Shown: in pieces, positions 1-9,549 of the stretch | Layout: each line of letters begins with the position of its first letter | Position numbering within the stretch: the stretch's first letter is position 1 | Assembly: GCF_016583625.1 (NCBI RefSeq) | Contig: NZ_NRRN01000003.1 | Coordinates: 37,710-101,709 of the forward strand | Reading direction: 5' to 3' | Length of the DNA stretch: 64,000 nt | DNA from: Halorhodospira abdelmalekii | Lineage (GTDB): Bacteria; Pseudomonadota; Gammaproteobacteria; Nitrococcales; Halorhodospiraceae | Notes under the pieces: generated by a model | What the model was told of the DNA's origin: nothing | Seen by the model: the letters and a program-made list of their open reading frames with translations, nothing else | The model's database searches: none | Made by a program: the position numbers and the translations under genes

Positions 1-1913
1 TGCCGTGGTTCACTCAGCGGGTCCTCCAAGGTCAGCACGTCCACATCCGCGACGTCGCCCAGCTACCTGCCGCGGCCGTCGAAGAGCGGAAGGAGTTCTT
101 AGCACAAGAGATCCGGTCGCTCATCTGCCTGCCGATCACCAATGAGCACGGCGTACCGACCGGCTTTATCGGTCTCGACCAGGTTCACCAGCGCCAAACC
201 TGGTCGGAGCAGCAGATCTCCATGCTGCGGGTGATCGGCGAGATCATCGGCAACACCATCCACCGCATTGAGGCGCGCCGCGAGCTGGCACGAAGGGAAG
301 AGAAGTACCGCCTGCTCGCTGACAACGTGAACGACGTTATCTGGGAGTTCGACCTCGATCTGAACCACACCTACGTCTCCCCTTCCCTGGAGAAACTCTT
401 CGGCTACCGGCCCGAGGAGGTCATCGGCCGATCTGCCCATCCATTCCTAACTGACGAATCGGCTCGGATCGCTCAGCACCTCCTTACGGAGAGCCTAGCT
501 GCGGTCGAGCGCGGCGAAGGGCCGGTGACCTTCCGCCGTGAGCTCGAGATGGTTCGCCGCGACGGCTCTCGACTCTGGACCGAGATCAACGGCCGGATTA
601 TCTGTGATGAGCACGGCTACCCGCAGGGGGTGATGGGCATTACGCGGGATATCAGCGAACGAGTCAGCCTGCTGCGGCGACTTACCGAGTCGAACCTAAA
701 ACTTGAAGCGGCCTGCCGCGCCAAAAACGACTTCCTGAACGCCGTCAGCCACGACTTACGCACCCCGCTCAACGCCATTCTCGGTTTCAACGAGTTGCTG
801 CTCGACTCCTCGCTCGATAGTGCCCAACGCCACTACCTGAAGCTATCGCGCTCGGCCGGCCACCACCTGCTTGGACTCATCGACTCCCTACTCGATCTCT
901 CCAAGCTTGAGAGTGGCCGCGTCGAGCTCAGCCGCGAGGTGATCGAGCTCCACCCCTTCCTGAAAGAGCAGATGGCGCTGCTCGAGACACAGGCGGCCAA
1001 CAAGGCACTCGCCTTGCGCTGGACGATCGATGAGCGCGTTCCGGAACGAGTCGTCGGCGATCCCATTCGCTTCGGTCAGGTGCTCTTCAATTTGGTCATC
1101 AACGCCATCAAGTTTACCGCCCACGGATCAGTCAGTGTCACGCTGGCCCCGTACGATGAGCAACGGCTGATCGTTGCCGTCGAGGATACCGGAGCGGGGA
1201 TTCCTGCAACCTTGCAGGCGAACATCTTCGAGCCTTTCCAACGCGGCTCGCTCAACGCCCAAAAGGAGCACGGCTCCGGGCTCGGGCTGGCGATCTGCCG
1301 TGAGCTGGCCCATCTGATGGGCGGTGAGCTATGGCTGCAGAGCACCCCCGGGGTTGGGTCGACCTTCTACTTCACCGCTCTCTTGCCTGCTGTCGCGAGC
1401 AGCGCCGCTGCGCCCTCCTTCACCCCAGACGCCCCGGCGCCCGCTTCGGCACCAGAACCCCATCAGCAGCACGCCTCCGCACCGACATCCGCGGCCCTGC
1501 CGGGAGCGGGACTGCACGTCCTCGTCGCCGAAGACGAACCGACCAACGCCCTGCTCATCCGCGCGTTGCTCGAGAAGTGCGGCGCCACCGTGACCATGAC
1601 CGAGGATGGCCAGGCGGCCCTAAAGGCTTGGCAGCAGCGGCGCCCCGATCTCCTATTGCTCGACTACCAGATGCCGATTCTCAACGGCCCGGAGACGATC
1701 AGTGCCGTGCGCGCTGAAGAGGCGGCCAGCACAGAGCCGCCGACCCTGATCGCGATGCTCTCAGCACACGCCACCGAAGATGCCCGTCAAGCGTGCGCGC
1801 AGGCGGGTGCCGATACCTACCTCACCAAGCCGATTCAGCGCCACGCCTTGGGCGCACTGCTTGAGTGGGCCCAGCAGGAAGCGAGCAGCACACGCGCGCG
1901 CTCCCTACGCTGA
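1..1913 (+). CDS. Hybrid sensor histidine kinase (GAF-PAS-HisKA-HATPase-REC), 5' truncated by window edge
   Basis: The reading frame is open from the first bases of the window, so the gene starts upstream; the first internal ATG (222) lies inside the GAF domain and is not the real start. The visible 636 residues carry the end of a GAF domain, a PAS domain, a dimerisation/phosphoacceptor helix with the H-box SHDLRTPLNA (His codon at 750-752), an HATPase with N-box NLVINAIKFT, G1 DTGAGIP and G2 GSGLGLAI, a Pro/Ala linker, and a C-terminal receiver with phospho-acceptor Asp in LLLLDYQMP (Asp codon 1662-1664) and the Lys in YLTKPIQ. It is a cytoplasmic hybrid kinase in the visible part; input signal and partner are unknown. 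A sensory or transmembrane N-terminus could lie outside the window. Confidence 0.93.
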   Translation, partial: PWFTQRVLQGQHVHIRDVAQLPAAAVEERKEFLAQEIRSLICLPITNEHGVPTGFIGLDQVHQRQTWSEQQISMLRVIGEIIGNTIHRIEARRELARREEKYRLLADNVNDVIWEFDLDLNHTYVSPSLEKLFGYRPEEVIGRSAHPFLTDESARIAQHLLTESLAAVERGEGPVTFRRELEMVRRDGSRLWTEINGRIICDEHGYPQGVMGITRDISERVSLLRRLTESNLKLEAACRAKNDFLNAVSHDLRTPLNAILGFNELLLDSSLDSAQRHYLKLSRSAGHHLLGLIDSLLDLSKLESGRVELSREVIELHPFLKEQMALLETQAANKALALRWTIDERVPERVVGDPIRFGQVLFNLVINAIKFTAHGSVSVTLAPYDEQRLIVAVEDTGAGIPATLQANIFEPFQRGSLNAQKEHGSGLGLAICRELAHLMGGELWLQSTPGVGSTFYFTALLPAVASSAAAPSFTPDAPAPASAPEPHQQHASAPTSAALPGAGLHVLVAEDEPTNALLIRALLEKCGATVTMTEDGQAALKAWQQRRPDLLLLDYQMPILNGPETISAVRAEEAASTEPPTLIAMLSAHATEDARQACAQAGADTYLTKPIQRHALGALLEWAQQEASSTRARSLR

Positions 1914-1959
1914 CCCAGCCCCCTCCGAACCGTATACTCAACGCGCCACTGCTGCACGC

Positions 1960-2001
1960 AAAAAAACGCCGACGACCCCGCGCGGTGCGTGGTCATCGGC
2001 G
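1960..2001 (-). terminator. Intrinsic terminator, minus strand
   Basis: The arms CGCCGACGACC (1967-1977) and GGTCATCGGCG (1991-2001) pair over 11 bp with one mismatch. On the minus strand the stem is followed by seven T (plus-strand A-run 1960-1966). It lies about 170 nt past the stop of the minus-strand MBL gene and could also separate it from the convergent sensor kinase. Confidence 0.7.
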
Positions 2002-2172
2002 CAACCAAGCCAGTGGCCAGGAAAGCGTAGATCGAGTCGAACAGCGCCCAACCCGACTCCACAACATTGAAGGAGCACGATCCATTACTGCGTAGTCTTC
2101 GGCTGCACGTTTAGGCTGCACCGCTGACCACGCACGCAGAAGCCTAACACCCTCCTGGGAAAAAGTCGATAA

Positions 2173-3105
2173 TCATTCTCGTTTGCTCTTGCCACTTTTG
2201 AGCACGTAGCGGCGCAGCCCCAGCGCCGACATCCACGCCGGATTGATCGCCTCATGCCCCGCCCAATCGGCCGGGTCGAGCCCCTGTTCCAGTGCATAGC
2301 CGTAAAGCCACTCGGTGTAGCGGCGCTGCAACGTCTCCGCCGAGTCGGCCTCTGGCACCTCCTGCTCCGCCCACTGCCGCGCGGCCTCTAGACCACGGCG
2401 CAGCGCCTCAAGGTGCTCCTGCGGATCGAGAAAGATGCCGAAGTGGGTCGGCGCCAGGTACTCTGGCCGCTGCGCGGCGATGTAATCGAGACTCTGCAGC
2501 CAGCGCTCCGGGACGAACTCCGGCGGCGGCATCGGCGGGATGACGCAACTCGACCCTTGTAGGCGCACCCCGCCGATATCGCCGGTAAAGCAGATATCGT
2601 CGAGCCGGTAGGTCAAGTGGTGCTCGGCGTGTCCCGGGGTATCGAGCGCTTCGAGACAGACGCCGCCGACGGCGATCTCGGCGCCATCCCCCAAGGTGGT
2701 GATCTGCTCGACCGGCACCGGGCGAAAGTCGCCCCACAACGGGTCCATATTCTCCTCGCCGTAGATGCGCGCGGCACTCGCTAACAACTTCTCCGGGGCG
2801 GCTAAGTGAGCTGCCCCCTGCGGGTGGACGCAGATCTGCGCGCCAAAGCTGGCCAAGTGCCCAGCAGCGCCAGCGTGATCGAGGTGAATATGGCTCAGCA
2901 AGACGTGCGTCACATCGGCTGGGGTCAATCCGCGCCGATGCAGTTCGAGCTCCAACCCACCGAAGGTCGAACCGGGACCGCTCTCGATAATGATGGCCCC
3001 GGTTTCATGCCGAATCAGGTAGCTGGCAATCAAGCGCGAGCGGCCCTGGAAGTGCAGATCCATGACCTCCACGGTCACGCCAGTGCGGGTGCGAACACTC
3101 TCCAC
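2173..3105 (-). CDS. MBL-fold metallo-hydrolase
   Basis: Metallo-beta-lactamase-fold protein of 310 aa. It has the full dinuclear metal-site signature HIHLDH (H72, H74, D76, H77), the downstream His in DTPGHAEHH (H159) and the bridging Asp in FTGDIGG (D176). The fold covers glyoxalase II, lactonases, RNases and sulfur dioxygenases; the substrate cannot be read from the motifs. The start is GTG at 3105, preceded by AAGGGGGAAG at good spacing. It is divergent from the ABC-F gene at 3238, with a 132-bp shared upstream region. No signal peptide is visible, so it is probably cytoplasmic. Confidence 0.9.
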   Translation of the reverse strand: MESVRTRTGVTVEVMDLHFQGRSRLIASYLIRHETGAIIIESGPGSTFGGLELELHRRGLTPADVTHVLLSHIHLDHAGAAGHLASFGAQICVHPQGAAHLAAPEKLLASAARIYGEENMDPLWGDFRPVPVEQITTLGDGAEIAVGGVCLEALDTPGHAEHHLTYRLDDICFTGDIGGVRLQGSSCVIPPMPPPEFVPERWLQSLDYIAAQRPEYLAPTHFGIFLDPQEHLEALRRGLEAARQWAEQEVPEADSAETLQRRYTEWLYGYALEQGLDPADWAGHEAINPAWMSALGLRRYVLKSGKSKRE

Positions 3106-3237
3106 GATGCTTCCCCCTTCTTACAGTGTATTGATCGTCTGTAGGTCGTCCCGGAAAGAGCCGAAGCAGCGGCGGTTTCAGCCGACTCTAGCTCTACGCT
3201 ATCATGCCCGCCTGCCCGATAGAGAGGATTCGCCCCC

Positions 3238-5424
3238 TTGCCCCTGCTTGAACTGCGCAACGTCCAGTTGGCCCTCGGTCACCACCCGCCCCTGCTCGAA
3301 CGGGTCGATTTGAGTGTCGATCCGCACGAGCGGGTCTGCCTGGTTGGGCGCAACGGCGCCGGCAAGTCGACCCTGCTGCGCCTCATTGCCGGCGATCTCG
3401 AGCCGGACGAGGGCGAGATCGCCTACGACTCGGCCACACGCATCGCTCAGCTCTCACAACGACTGCCCGAGAAGCAAGACGGCAGCGTCTATCAGCACAT
3501 CGCCGCTGGCCTCGGCACACTCGGTGCCACGCTTGAGCGCTACCACCGGCTAGCGGAAGCGGTCGCCGCCGGGGAGAGCGAGTGCCTGGATGCACTGCAG
3601 GCGTGCCAGGACACCCTTGAGGCCGAGGGCGGCTGGGCCCTCAATCAGCGCATTGAGTCGATTGTCACGCGCCTGCAGCTCGACCCTGACGCCGCCATGG
3701 CGGAGCTCTCCGGCGGCCAACAACGCCGGGTGCTGCTCGGGCGCGCCCTGGTCACCGATCCCGATCTCTTGCTCCTCGATGAGCCGACCAACCATCTTGA
3801 TATCGACTCCATCACCTGGCTTGAGACCTTTCTCAGCGACTGGTCCGGGGCGCTGCTCTTTATCACCCACGACCGGGCCTTTCTGCAGCGGCTTGCCACC
3901 CGCATCATCGAGATCGACCGCGGTGTGACGTACAGCTACCCCGGCGACTATCAAAACTATCTGCGCCGCCGTGAGGAGCGGCTGGAGACCGAAGAGCAGC
4001 AACGAGCCGAATTCGACAAACGGCTCGCCCGCGAAGAGGTGTGGATTCGCCAAGGGATCAAGGCGCGGCGCACGCGCAATCAGGGCCGCGTCCGTCAGCT
4101 CCAGCAACTGCGCGCCGAACGTGCCGCACGGCGCGAGCGCCTTGGCACCGCCCGCTTTCGGGTTCAGGAGGCGGAGCGCTCAGGAAAGATCGTCGTCGAG
4201 GCCTCTCAAGTCTCCTTTGCCTACGGCGCCGCGGCCGATGCCAGTGCCAGTGCCAGTGCCAAGGTCGGCGCCGCTGCCAGCCCTAACGCCGCCCCCCATA
4301 CTAGCGGTGATGATGGGACCAACGCCGAACGGCTGATCATCGATCGGCTCGATACCACGATCCTGCGCGGCGATAAGGTCGGCCTCATCGGCCCCAACGG
4401 CTGCGGCAAGACGACCCTGCTGCGCCTGCTACTCGGTGAGCTAGAACCGACCGCCGGGACGATCCAGCGCGGCACCCGCCTGGAGATCGCCTACTTCGAT
4501 CAGCAGCGGGCGGTACTCGATGAGGCGGCCAGCGTGCAAGATAACGTCGGCGGTGGCCAAGAGCATCTCGATATCCACGGTCAGCGTCGCCACGTCTTAA
4601 GCTATCTGCAAGATTTTCTCTTTCCAGCGCAGCGGGCTCGTCAGCCGGTCCGCGCCCTCTCCGGCGGTGAACGCAATCGGCTGCTGCTCGCCCGCCTCTT
4701 TAGTCAGCCGGCCAATCTGCTCGTGCTCGATGAACCGACGAACGATCTGGATGCCGAAACACTTGAACTGCTCGAAGAGCGCCTGCTCGAGTTTACCGGC
4801 ACCGTGCTCATCGTCAGCCACGATCGCGCCTTTCTCGATGCAGTCGCCACGCAGTCACTCGCTTACGAGGGCGAGGGCCGCTTTCGTGAGTACGCCGGCG
4901 GTTACAGCGACTGGATCCGGCAGCGCCCCCAACCGCCCCCACTCACCGGGCGCAGTGCCTGTACCCCCAAGCCAGAACGCAGTCAAGATCGAGATCGAGG
5001 GCCAAGCCAGGATCCAGCCCGCACCGACTCGACAAGCGGCCGTAGAGCCCCCACCTCCGATACCACCCACGTTGGCGACGTCAGCAGTGGCACTAGCAGC
5101 GCCAACAACGTCGAAGAGAGGAGAGCGAGAGACGAGGCTGGACCACGTGGTGCCACGGCCAGCGCCGCCAAGCGGACGGCACCACCGAAACGTCTCAGCC
5201 GCTACGAAGAGCAAGAGCTCGCCGAGCTTCCGGAGCACATCGAAGCGCTTGAGCAGAAACAGGCAACACTCCACGAACAGCTCGCCGACCCAGCCCTCTA
5301 TCAGCAGGCCGATGAGGCGCGGATTCGGGCACTGCAACAGGAACTCGCCACGCTTGAGGCCCAACTCACCGAAACGTATGCGCGCTGGGAAGCGCTGGAG
5401 GCGCGCAACCAGCTGTTGACGTGA
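3238..5424 (+). CDS. uup: ABC-F family ATP-binding protein, Uup-like
   Basis: Soluble duplicated ABC ATPase of the ABC-F group, which acts on ribosomes or on DNA/replication intermediates rather than in transport. The first nucleotide-binding domain has Walker A GRNGAGKST (37-45), signature LSGGQQRR and Walker B LLLLDEPTNHLD; the second has GPNGCGKTT (near 384), LSGGERNR and LLVLDEPTNDLD. The linker contains the ABC-F coiled coil. The C-terminus is a long charged coiled coil (about 655-728), as in Uup, which argues against EttA. At 728 aa it is longer than typical Uup (about 635): there is an Ala/Ser-rich insert before the second domain and a Ser/Thr/Arg-rich linker before the coiled coil. 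The TTG start at 3238 follows AGAGAGG. Confidence 0.88.
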   Translation: MPLLELRNVQLALGHHPPLLERVDLSVDPHERVCLVGRNGAGKSTLLRLIAGDLEPDEGEIAYDSATRIAQLSQRLPEKQDGSVYQHIAAGLGTLGATLERYHRLAEAVAAGESECLDALQACQDTLEAEGGWALNQRIESIVTRLQLDPDAAMAELSGGQQRRVLLGRALVTDPDLLLLDEPTNHLDIDSITWLETFLSDWSGALLFITHDRAFLQRLATRIIEIDRGVTYSYPGDYQNYLRRREERLETEEQQRAEFDKRLAREEVWIRQGIKARRTRNQGRVRQLQQLRAERAARRERLGTARFRVQEAERSGKIVVEASQVSFAYGAAADASASASAKVGAAASPNAAPHTSGDDGTNAERLIIDRLDTTILRGDKVGLIGPNGCGKTTLLRLLLGELEPTAGTIQRGTRLEIAYFDQQRAVLDEAASVQDNVGGGQEHLDIHGQRRHVLSYLQDFLFPAQRARQPVRALSGGERNRLLLARLFSQPANLLVLDEPTNDLDAETLELLEERLLEFTGTVLIVSHDRAFLDAVATQSLAYEGEGRFREYAGGYSDWIRQRPQPPPLTGRSACTPKPERSQDRDRGPSQDPARTDSTSGRRAPTSDTTHVGDVSSGTSSANNVEERRARDEAGPRGATASAAKRTAPPKRLSRYEEQELAELPEHIEALEQKQATLHEQLADPALYQQADEARIRALQQELATLEAQLTETYARWEALEARNQLLT

Positions 5425-5439
5425 CCGATCCCGACTCAC

Positions 5440-5490
5440 GGGCAACGGGCAACGGGCAACGGGCAACGGGCAACGGGCAACGGGCGCAAC
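5440..5490. repeat. Tandem heptanucleotide repeat, unit GGGCAAC
   Basis: Six perfect copies of GGGCAAC (5440-5481) and one degenerate copy, just after the uup-like stop codon. It is a slippage-type simple repeat with no visible coding role. The rest of 5425-5708 holds a direct repeat of CACCAGGACTACGC (near 5618 and 5660) and no supported gene. Confidence 0.9.
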
Positions 5491-5708
5491 CCGAGCCGAC
5501 ACCAGAGCTGTCGCGCAACCGGTTGCTGACCGGCTCCGGCTAAGGCATGCTAGGCGGTTACCCAACGTGGAACTACGCAGTCGGGCTGCAGCAGTGCGAC
5601 TACGACGCCAGGGCCACTACACCAGGACTACGCAGCAGAACCGCGGCAGCAGAACTGAGCACCAGGACTACGCCCTGGATCGGCGTAAGATCATCGGGAA
5701 CCTAGCGC

Positions 5709-6575
5709 ATGGCCACCACCCGCAAGCACCTAAGTTGGCTCCTCAACCCTCTGCAGCGCCCAGCCGTCACCGAACTCTACGAGCTACTCTCCACGCGCAG
5801 CGCAACCAGTAACGGCCTCTATCTCAACCTTGGCTACTGGGCGGAGGCAGACAACATCGACGAGGCGAGTGACGCCCTCGCGCTGCTCCTCGCCGATGCC
5901 GTTGGGATGGGACCGGAAGACAGCGTGCTCGACGTCGGTTTCGGCTTTGCCGACCAGGATCTGTTATGGATCGAGAGCCACCGTCCGCGCCACATCACCG
6001 GCCTGAACATCACGCCGCTACAGGTCGAGCTCGGGCGAGAACGCGTCGCTGAGCAGGGACTGAGTAAACGCATCGATCTGCGCGAAGGCTCGGCGACCGA
6101 GATCCCGCTGCCGGATGCCTCTGTCGATTGCATCGTGGCACTTGAGTGCGCCTTTCACTTCCGCTCGCGCGAAGATTTCTTCCGCGAGGCGTATCGCGTA
6201 CTGCGCCCCGGCGGTCGACTGGCCACCGCCGACATCGTACCGCTACCCCCAGCACCGCAGGCGGCCGTCCGCCTTAAACAGCGCATCACCTGGAGCTGGG
6301 CGGCACGCAAGTTCGCAATGGCGCCAGAGAATGCCTATCCGCGGACGATCTATCGCGAGATGCTTGATGCCTGTGGCTTCGCCAAACCCAGGGTCGAATC
6401 GATTCGCGACGAGGTCTACGCCCCGTTGCACAAATGGCTCGCCGCCAACCCGCAAGCCCTCGCCCGCCTCCATCCTGCAGCTCGACTCGCCGCCCGCCTC
6501 AGTTTGCGCATCAGCCCGGAGACCGCCTACGCCGGACTCGACTACATCCTAGCGCGCGCGCGCAAGCCGAACTAG
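5709..6575 (+). CDS. Class I SAM-dependent methyltransferase
   Basis: Rossmann-fold methyltransferase of 288 aa. Motif I is VLDVGFGFADQD, where the usual Cys-Gly is Phe-Gly; motif II/post I is ITGLNITPLQVE; motif IV region is VDCIVALECAFHF; and the post-motif is VLRPGGRLATADIV. The layout, including the helical C-terminal cap, resembles small-molecule O-, C- or N-methyltransferases of the UbiE/SDMT type. A role in osmolyte (betaine) synthesis would suit a halophile, but nothing in the sequence fixes the substrate. The gene stands alone and converges on the small membrane protein at 6687. Confidence 0.85.
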   Translation: MATTRKHLSWLLNPLQRPAVTELYELLSTRSATSNGLYLNLGYWAEADNIDEASDALALLLADAVGMGPEDSVLDVGFGFADQDLLWIESHRPRHITGLNITPLQVELGRERVAEQGLSKRIDLREGSATEIPLPDASVDCIVALECAFHFRSREDFFREAYRVLRPGGRLATADIVPLPPAPQAAVRLKQRITWSWAARKFAMAPENAYPRTIYREMLDACGFAKPRVESIRDEVYAPLHKWLAANPQALARLHPAARLAARLSLRISPETAYAGLDYILARARKPN

Positions 6576-6578
6576 CCG

Positions 6579-6622
6579 GGTCGGGTGGCTGCAAGTACAC
6601 AACGCCCCGCAACCACCCGACC
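6579..6622. terminator. Stem-loop between convergent genes, probable bidirectional terminator
   Basis: A perfect 10-bp stem, GGTCGGGTGG (6579-6588) with CCACCCGACC (6613-6622), starts 3 nt after the methyltransferase stop. There is no clear T-run on either side, so termination is inferred from position and stem strength. Confidence 0.5.
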
Positions 6623-6686
6623 GCTAATCAGTCGACGGACGAAAAACGATGCACTCGCGGTCGCTACCACACAGCAGCGAGCACGA

Positions 6687-6905
6687 CTACTCAGCGCTCT
6701 CCTCCGCCTGCCTGTCGTTGCGCAGGTTCTCCAAGCCCCAGGCGGTACCGCCGAGGATCCCGACCATCGCCAGGAAGGCGCCAAAACCAGCCGCCGCCCC
6801 GCCCTCATTCCACAGGCCGACACTAGCGATGATGAGCCCAAGACCCGATACCACGCCCATGAAGATCCAAGGGGCTTGCACACCACGATAGGGATCGATC
6901 TCCAT
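6687..6905 (-). CDS. Small two-TM membrane protein of unknown function
   Basis: A 72-residue protein with two hydrophobic helices (roughly WIFMGVVSGLGLIIASVGL and AGFGAFLAMVGILGGTAWGL) and a charged C-terminal tail. The ATG at 6905 is preferred because GAGGAG sits 8 nt upstream; a GTG nine bases earlier overlaps that site. It follows the BCCT transporter by about 115 nt on the same strand and may be co-transcribed with it. I do not recognise a family, and a role as a transporter accessory is only a guess from position. Confidence 0.6.
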   Translation of the reverse strand: MEIDPYRGVQAPWIFMGVVSGLGLIIASVGLWNEGGAAAGFGAFLAMVGILGGTAWGLENLRNDRQAEESAE

Positions 6906-7020
6906 CCTTGTCACTCCTCAGTTTTGCTTGACCGTATTGCGTTTGCGCAGCGTGCGGTTGCGCGCCGTTAAGTGATCAGCAGTCACGCCTGACCTCGCAG
7001 CTGCCCTCACAGAGGAGGCC

Positions 7021-8604
7021 TCACAGGTGAGGCGCCCCGGGCGGACGCCAGCCACCCTCCTGCCACGTCATCTGCATGCGATTTTTCTCTTCTTGCAGCC
7101 CGCGGATCAAAGCGTAGCACATCAGTAGCATGATCAGTGAGAAGGGCAACGCGGCGATGATCGAGGCGGCTTGCAGCGCCACCAAACCACCGGCGATCAG
7201 CAACACCGCAGCCACCGCGCCCTCGGCGATCCCCCAGAAGGCGCGCTGGAAGGTCGGCGGCTCGGTGTTGCCGACCGATAGGAGCATGGTGACGACGAGG
7301 GTCGCCGAATCGGAAGAGGTCACAAAGTAGGTCGCAATCAAGATGGTGACCACCACCGCCGCTAACACAGCAATCACGCCGGGGGCAATCGCCTCAATCG
7401 TATAGTAGAGCGCGATCGTCTCATCCTCAGCCACCGCATCGACCAGACCGCCGGCGCCAAAGAGTTCCTGATAGAGCCCGGTGCCGCCGAAGACCGTCAA
7501 CCACAGCATCGCCAGCAGGGTCGGCACCAATAACACCCCCAAGACGAACTCGCGGATGGTGCGCCCGCGCGAGATGCGCGCGATGAACATGCCAACAAAG
7601 GGCGCCCAGGCGATCCACCAGCCCCAGTAGAAGGCCGTCCAGCCCAACTGCCACTCATCGGCCTCACGGGCGCCGGTCGCATCGGTCCAAAAACTCAGAT
7701 AGACGACGTTCTGTAGGTAGTCGCCAATCCCCTGCACGAAGCTCGTCAACAGGTAGAGGGTTGGACCAAAGCTGAGGAAGAAGAGCAAGATGACTGCACT
7801 GAGCAGCAGATTCAGCTGCGAGAGCAGCTTCACCCCGCGGCCGACCCCACTGATCACTGAGCCGACCGCAATCAGCGTCACGACCGCAATGATGATCAGC
7901 TGATTCGCCAGACTGACCTCAATCCCGAGCAGCTGCTGCAGACCGGTGTTGATCTGGATCGCCCCAAGACCGAGCGACGTCGCCACACCGAAGACCGTAC
8001 CAAAGACTGCCAGCACATCGGCGGCGTGACCGATCGGGCCGTAGATGCGCTGCCCGATCAATGGATAGAGCGCCGAGCGAATGGCCAGTGGCAGCTTTTT
8101 ACGGTAACAAAAGAAGGCCAAGGAGAGCGCAACGATGGCGTAGATCGCCCACGGATGCAGCCCCCAGTGGAAGTAAGTCAGACGCATCGCCGTCTCAGCG
8201 GCGTGCTTCCCCTCGTCGGCGACGGCAAAGGGATTGCCCTGAAAGTGGTAGATCGGCTCGGCAATGCTCCAGAAGAGCAGACCGATGCCCATACCGGCCC
8301 CGAAGAGCATCGAGAACCAAGCGAAGTAGGAGAACTCCGGCGGGCGGTCGTCGTCACCCAGCTTCAGATCGCCAAAGCGGCTGAAGAGGATGAAGATTGC
8401 AAAGAAGAGGAAAAAGGCGACAACCCCGATGTAGTACCACTTAAAGTGCCCAAAGACCCACTCCATGGCGACCTGGAAGACCGCCTCGGCACGCTCCGGG
8501 TCGATCGCCCCAAAGGCCAGAAAGCCACCAACGACCAACACCGCCGTCAGTGTCAGCGGAATGTTCAGTCCTTTGAGCGGTCCTACGCTCGCTCGCATCC
8601 CCAT
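7021..8604 (-). CDS. BCCT-family betaine/choline/carnitine transporter
   Basis: Integral membrane secondary transporter of 527 aa with about 12 helices. It shows BCCT landmarks: GMGIGLLFWSIAEP near the substrate site, and the signature region WTAFYWGWWIAWAPFVGMF followed by ISRGRTIREF. The family imports compatible solutes such as glycine betaine with Na+ or H+, and length and core fit BetP/OpuD-type carriers without long regulatory tails. The start is ATG at 8604 with AGGGG upstream. It lies downstream of an unknown acidic gene and upstream of a small membrane protein on the same strand. Betaine uptake fits a halophilic host; exact substrate and coupling ion are not shown. Confidence 0.93.
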   Translation of the reverse strand: MGMRASVGPLKGLNIPLTLTAVLVVGGFLAFGAIDPERAEAVFQVAMEWVFGHFKWYYIGVVAFFLFFAIFILFSRFGDLKLGDDDRPPEFSYFAWFSMLFGAGMGIGLLFWSIAEPIYHFQGNPFAVADEGKHAAETAMRLTYFHWGLHPWAIYAIVALSLAFFCYRKKLPLAIRSALYPLIGQRIYGPIGHAADVLAVFGTVFGVATSLGLGAIQINTGLQQLLGIEVSLANQLIIIAVVTLIAVGSVISGVGRGVKLLSQLNLLLSAVILLFFLSFGPTLYLLTSFVQGIGDYLQNVVYLSFWTDATGAREADEWQLGWTAFYWGWWIAWAPFVGMFIARISRGRTIREFVLGVLLVPTLLAMLWLTVFGGTGLYQELFGAGGLVDAVAEDETIALYYTIEAIAPGVIAVLAAVVVTILIATYFVTSSDSATLVVTMLLSVGNTEPPTFQRAFWGIAEGAVAAVLLIAGGLVALQAASIIAALPFSLIMLLMCYALIRGLQEEKNRMQMTWQEGGWRPPGAPHL

Positions 8605-8733
8605 AATAGCCAGCCCCTAAAGATTGTGGTCCGTTGCTACCGCCCGGTCATCCGCACGCGGCGAGGTGCGCAGCTATATGCGGCGCTGGATGTACGGCTC
8701 GGTGTGTCGCCAGGCGCGTAGCTAGCAGCGTCC

Positions 8734-9348
8734 CTAGAAGTACTCTTCGCCGACGTGATCGTCGTAGCCACCGACAGCGCGATAGACCAGATCGCCACGC
8801 GGATTGCTCCGGTGATCGACCAGCGAGACCATCGGTTGACGGTTCACAGCGGTGCGCTGCCCGAGGTAGATACAGACCGGAACCCCGATGTTGGTCGTCC
8901 CGACTGTGATCCACAGCCGATCGAAGCCGAAACCACCGCCGACGAAATCGAGCTGCGTCAGAGCCTCGTCAAAGCCTGCAACGAAGTAGTTCCGCTGCTC
9001 ACGACTGGCGAAGACATGGACGCGGATATAAGCGTAGAGCAGTTCGTTAACAAGCTCAGGCAGGCGGAACTCGCCGGTCACCTCGGCCCCCTCGTGGTGC
9101 TCGGCGAAGGGGTCGACATGGACGGTTAAATCCTCGGGGTGGGGATTAAAGCGCGGCAGATAGCGCACATAGGCCGAGGTATCGGCAAGCGTATAGCGAA
9201 CGCGCACAATATGCATCCGCTCTACCAGATCGGCCACACTCAGCGCTGCAACCGCCGCCGGCTCAAGCACCTGATCGTGCTGCCCCTCCTCTCCGCTGAA
9301 GGCCTCTTTGTTCGCTCCCGGATCGACTCCTTCGTCTTCGCTGGCCAT
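8734..9348 (-). CDS. Hypothetical acidic protein upstream of BCCT transporter
   Basis: A 204-residue soluble, acidic protein that I do not recognise. The ATG at 9348 is chosen because GGGAGG sits directly upstream; the frame extends further 5' but without a convincing site. The N-terminal 40 residues are acidic and low in complexity. The rest is a mixed alpha/beta domain rich in aromatic and beta-type segments (YIRVHVFASREQRNYFVAG; DRLWITVGTTNIGVPV). There is no signal peptide, membrane helix or Cys motif. It precedes the BCCT gene by 129 nt on the same strand, so a regulatory or accessory role is possible but unproven. Confidence 0.7.
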   Translation of the reverse strand: MASEDEGVDPGANKEAFSGEEGQHDQVLEPAAVAALSVADLVERMHIVRVRYTLADTSAYVRYLPRFNPHPEDLTVHVDPFAEHHEGAEVTGEFRLPELVNELLYAYIRVHVFASREQRNYFVAGFDEALTQLDFVGGGFGFDRLWITVGTTNIGVPVCIYLGQRTAVNRQPMVSLVDHRSNPRGDLVYRAVGGYDDHVGEEYF

Positions 9349-9549
9349 GAAAACCCTCCCACTTTCTGCCTTTTCTCGTCCTATCTTCGCCACGATCACC
9401 CGCTCGATGCAAGCCACCCACGTTGAAACAACCGGTGAAGCAATGCCGCAAAAGCGGAACAACCCGGGCATCGCGGCGAAGTTGCGGCAAGGATGGCTGT
9501 CAAAGATTAAAGTTGCCGAAACCACCGTAGGGGCCTATCATCGGGTCCC

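Noticed and set aside
4855..5565. 236-aa minus-strand frame antisense to the 3' end of the Uup-like gene
   Set aside because: Composition is that of an antisense shadow of a GC-rich gene; the heptamer repeat forms its N-terminus and there is no family similarity.
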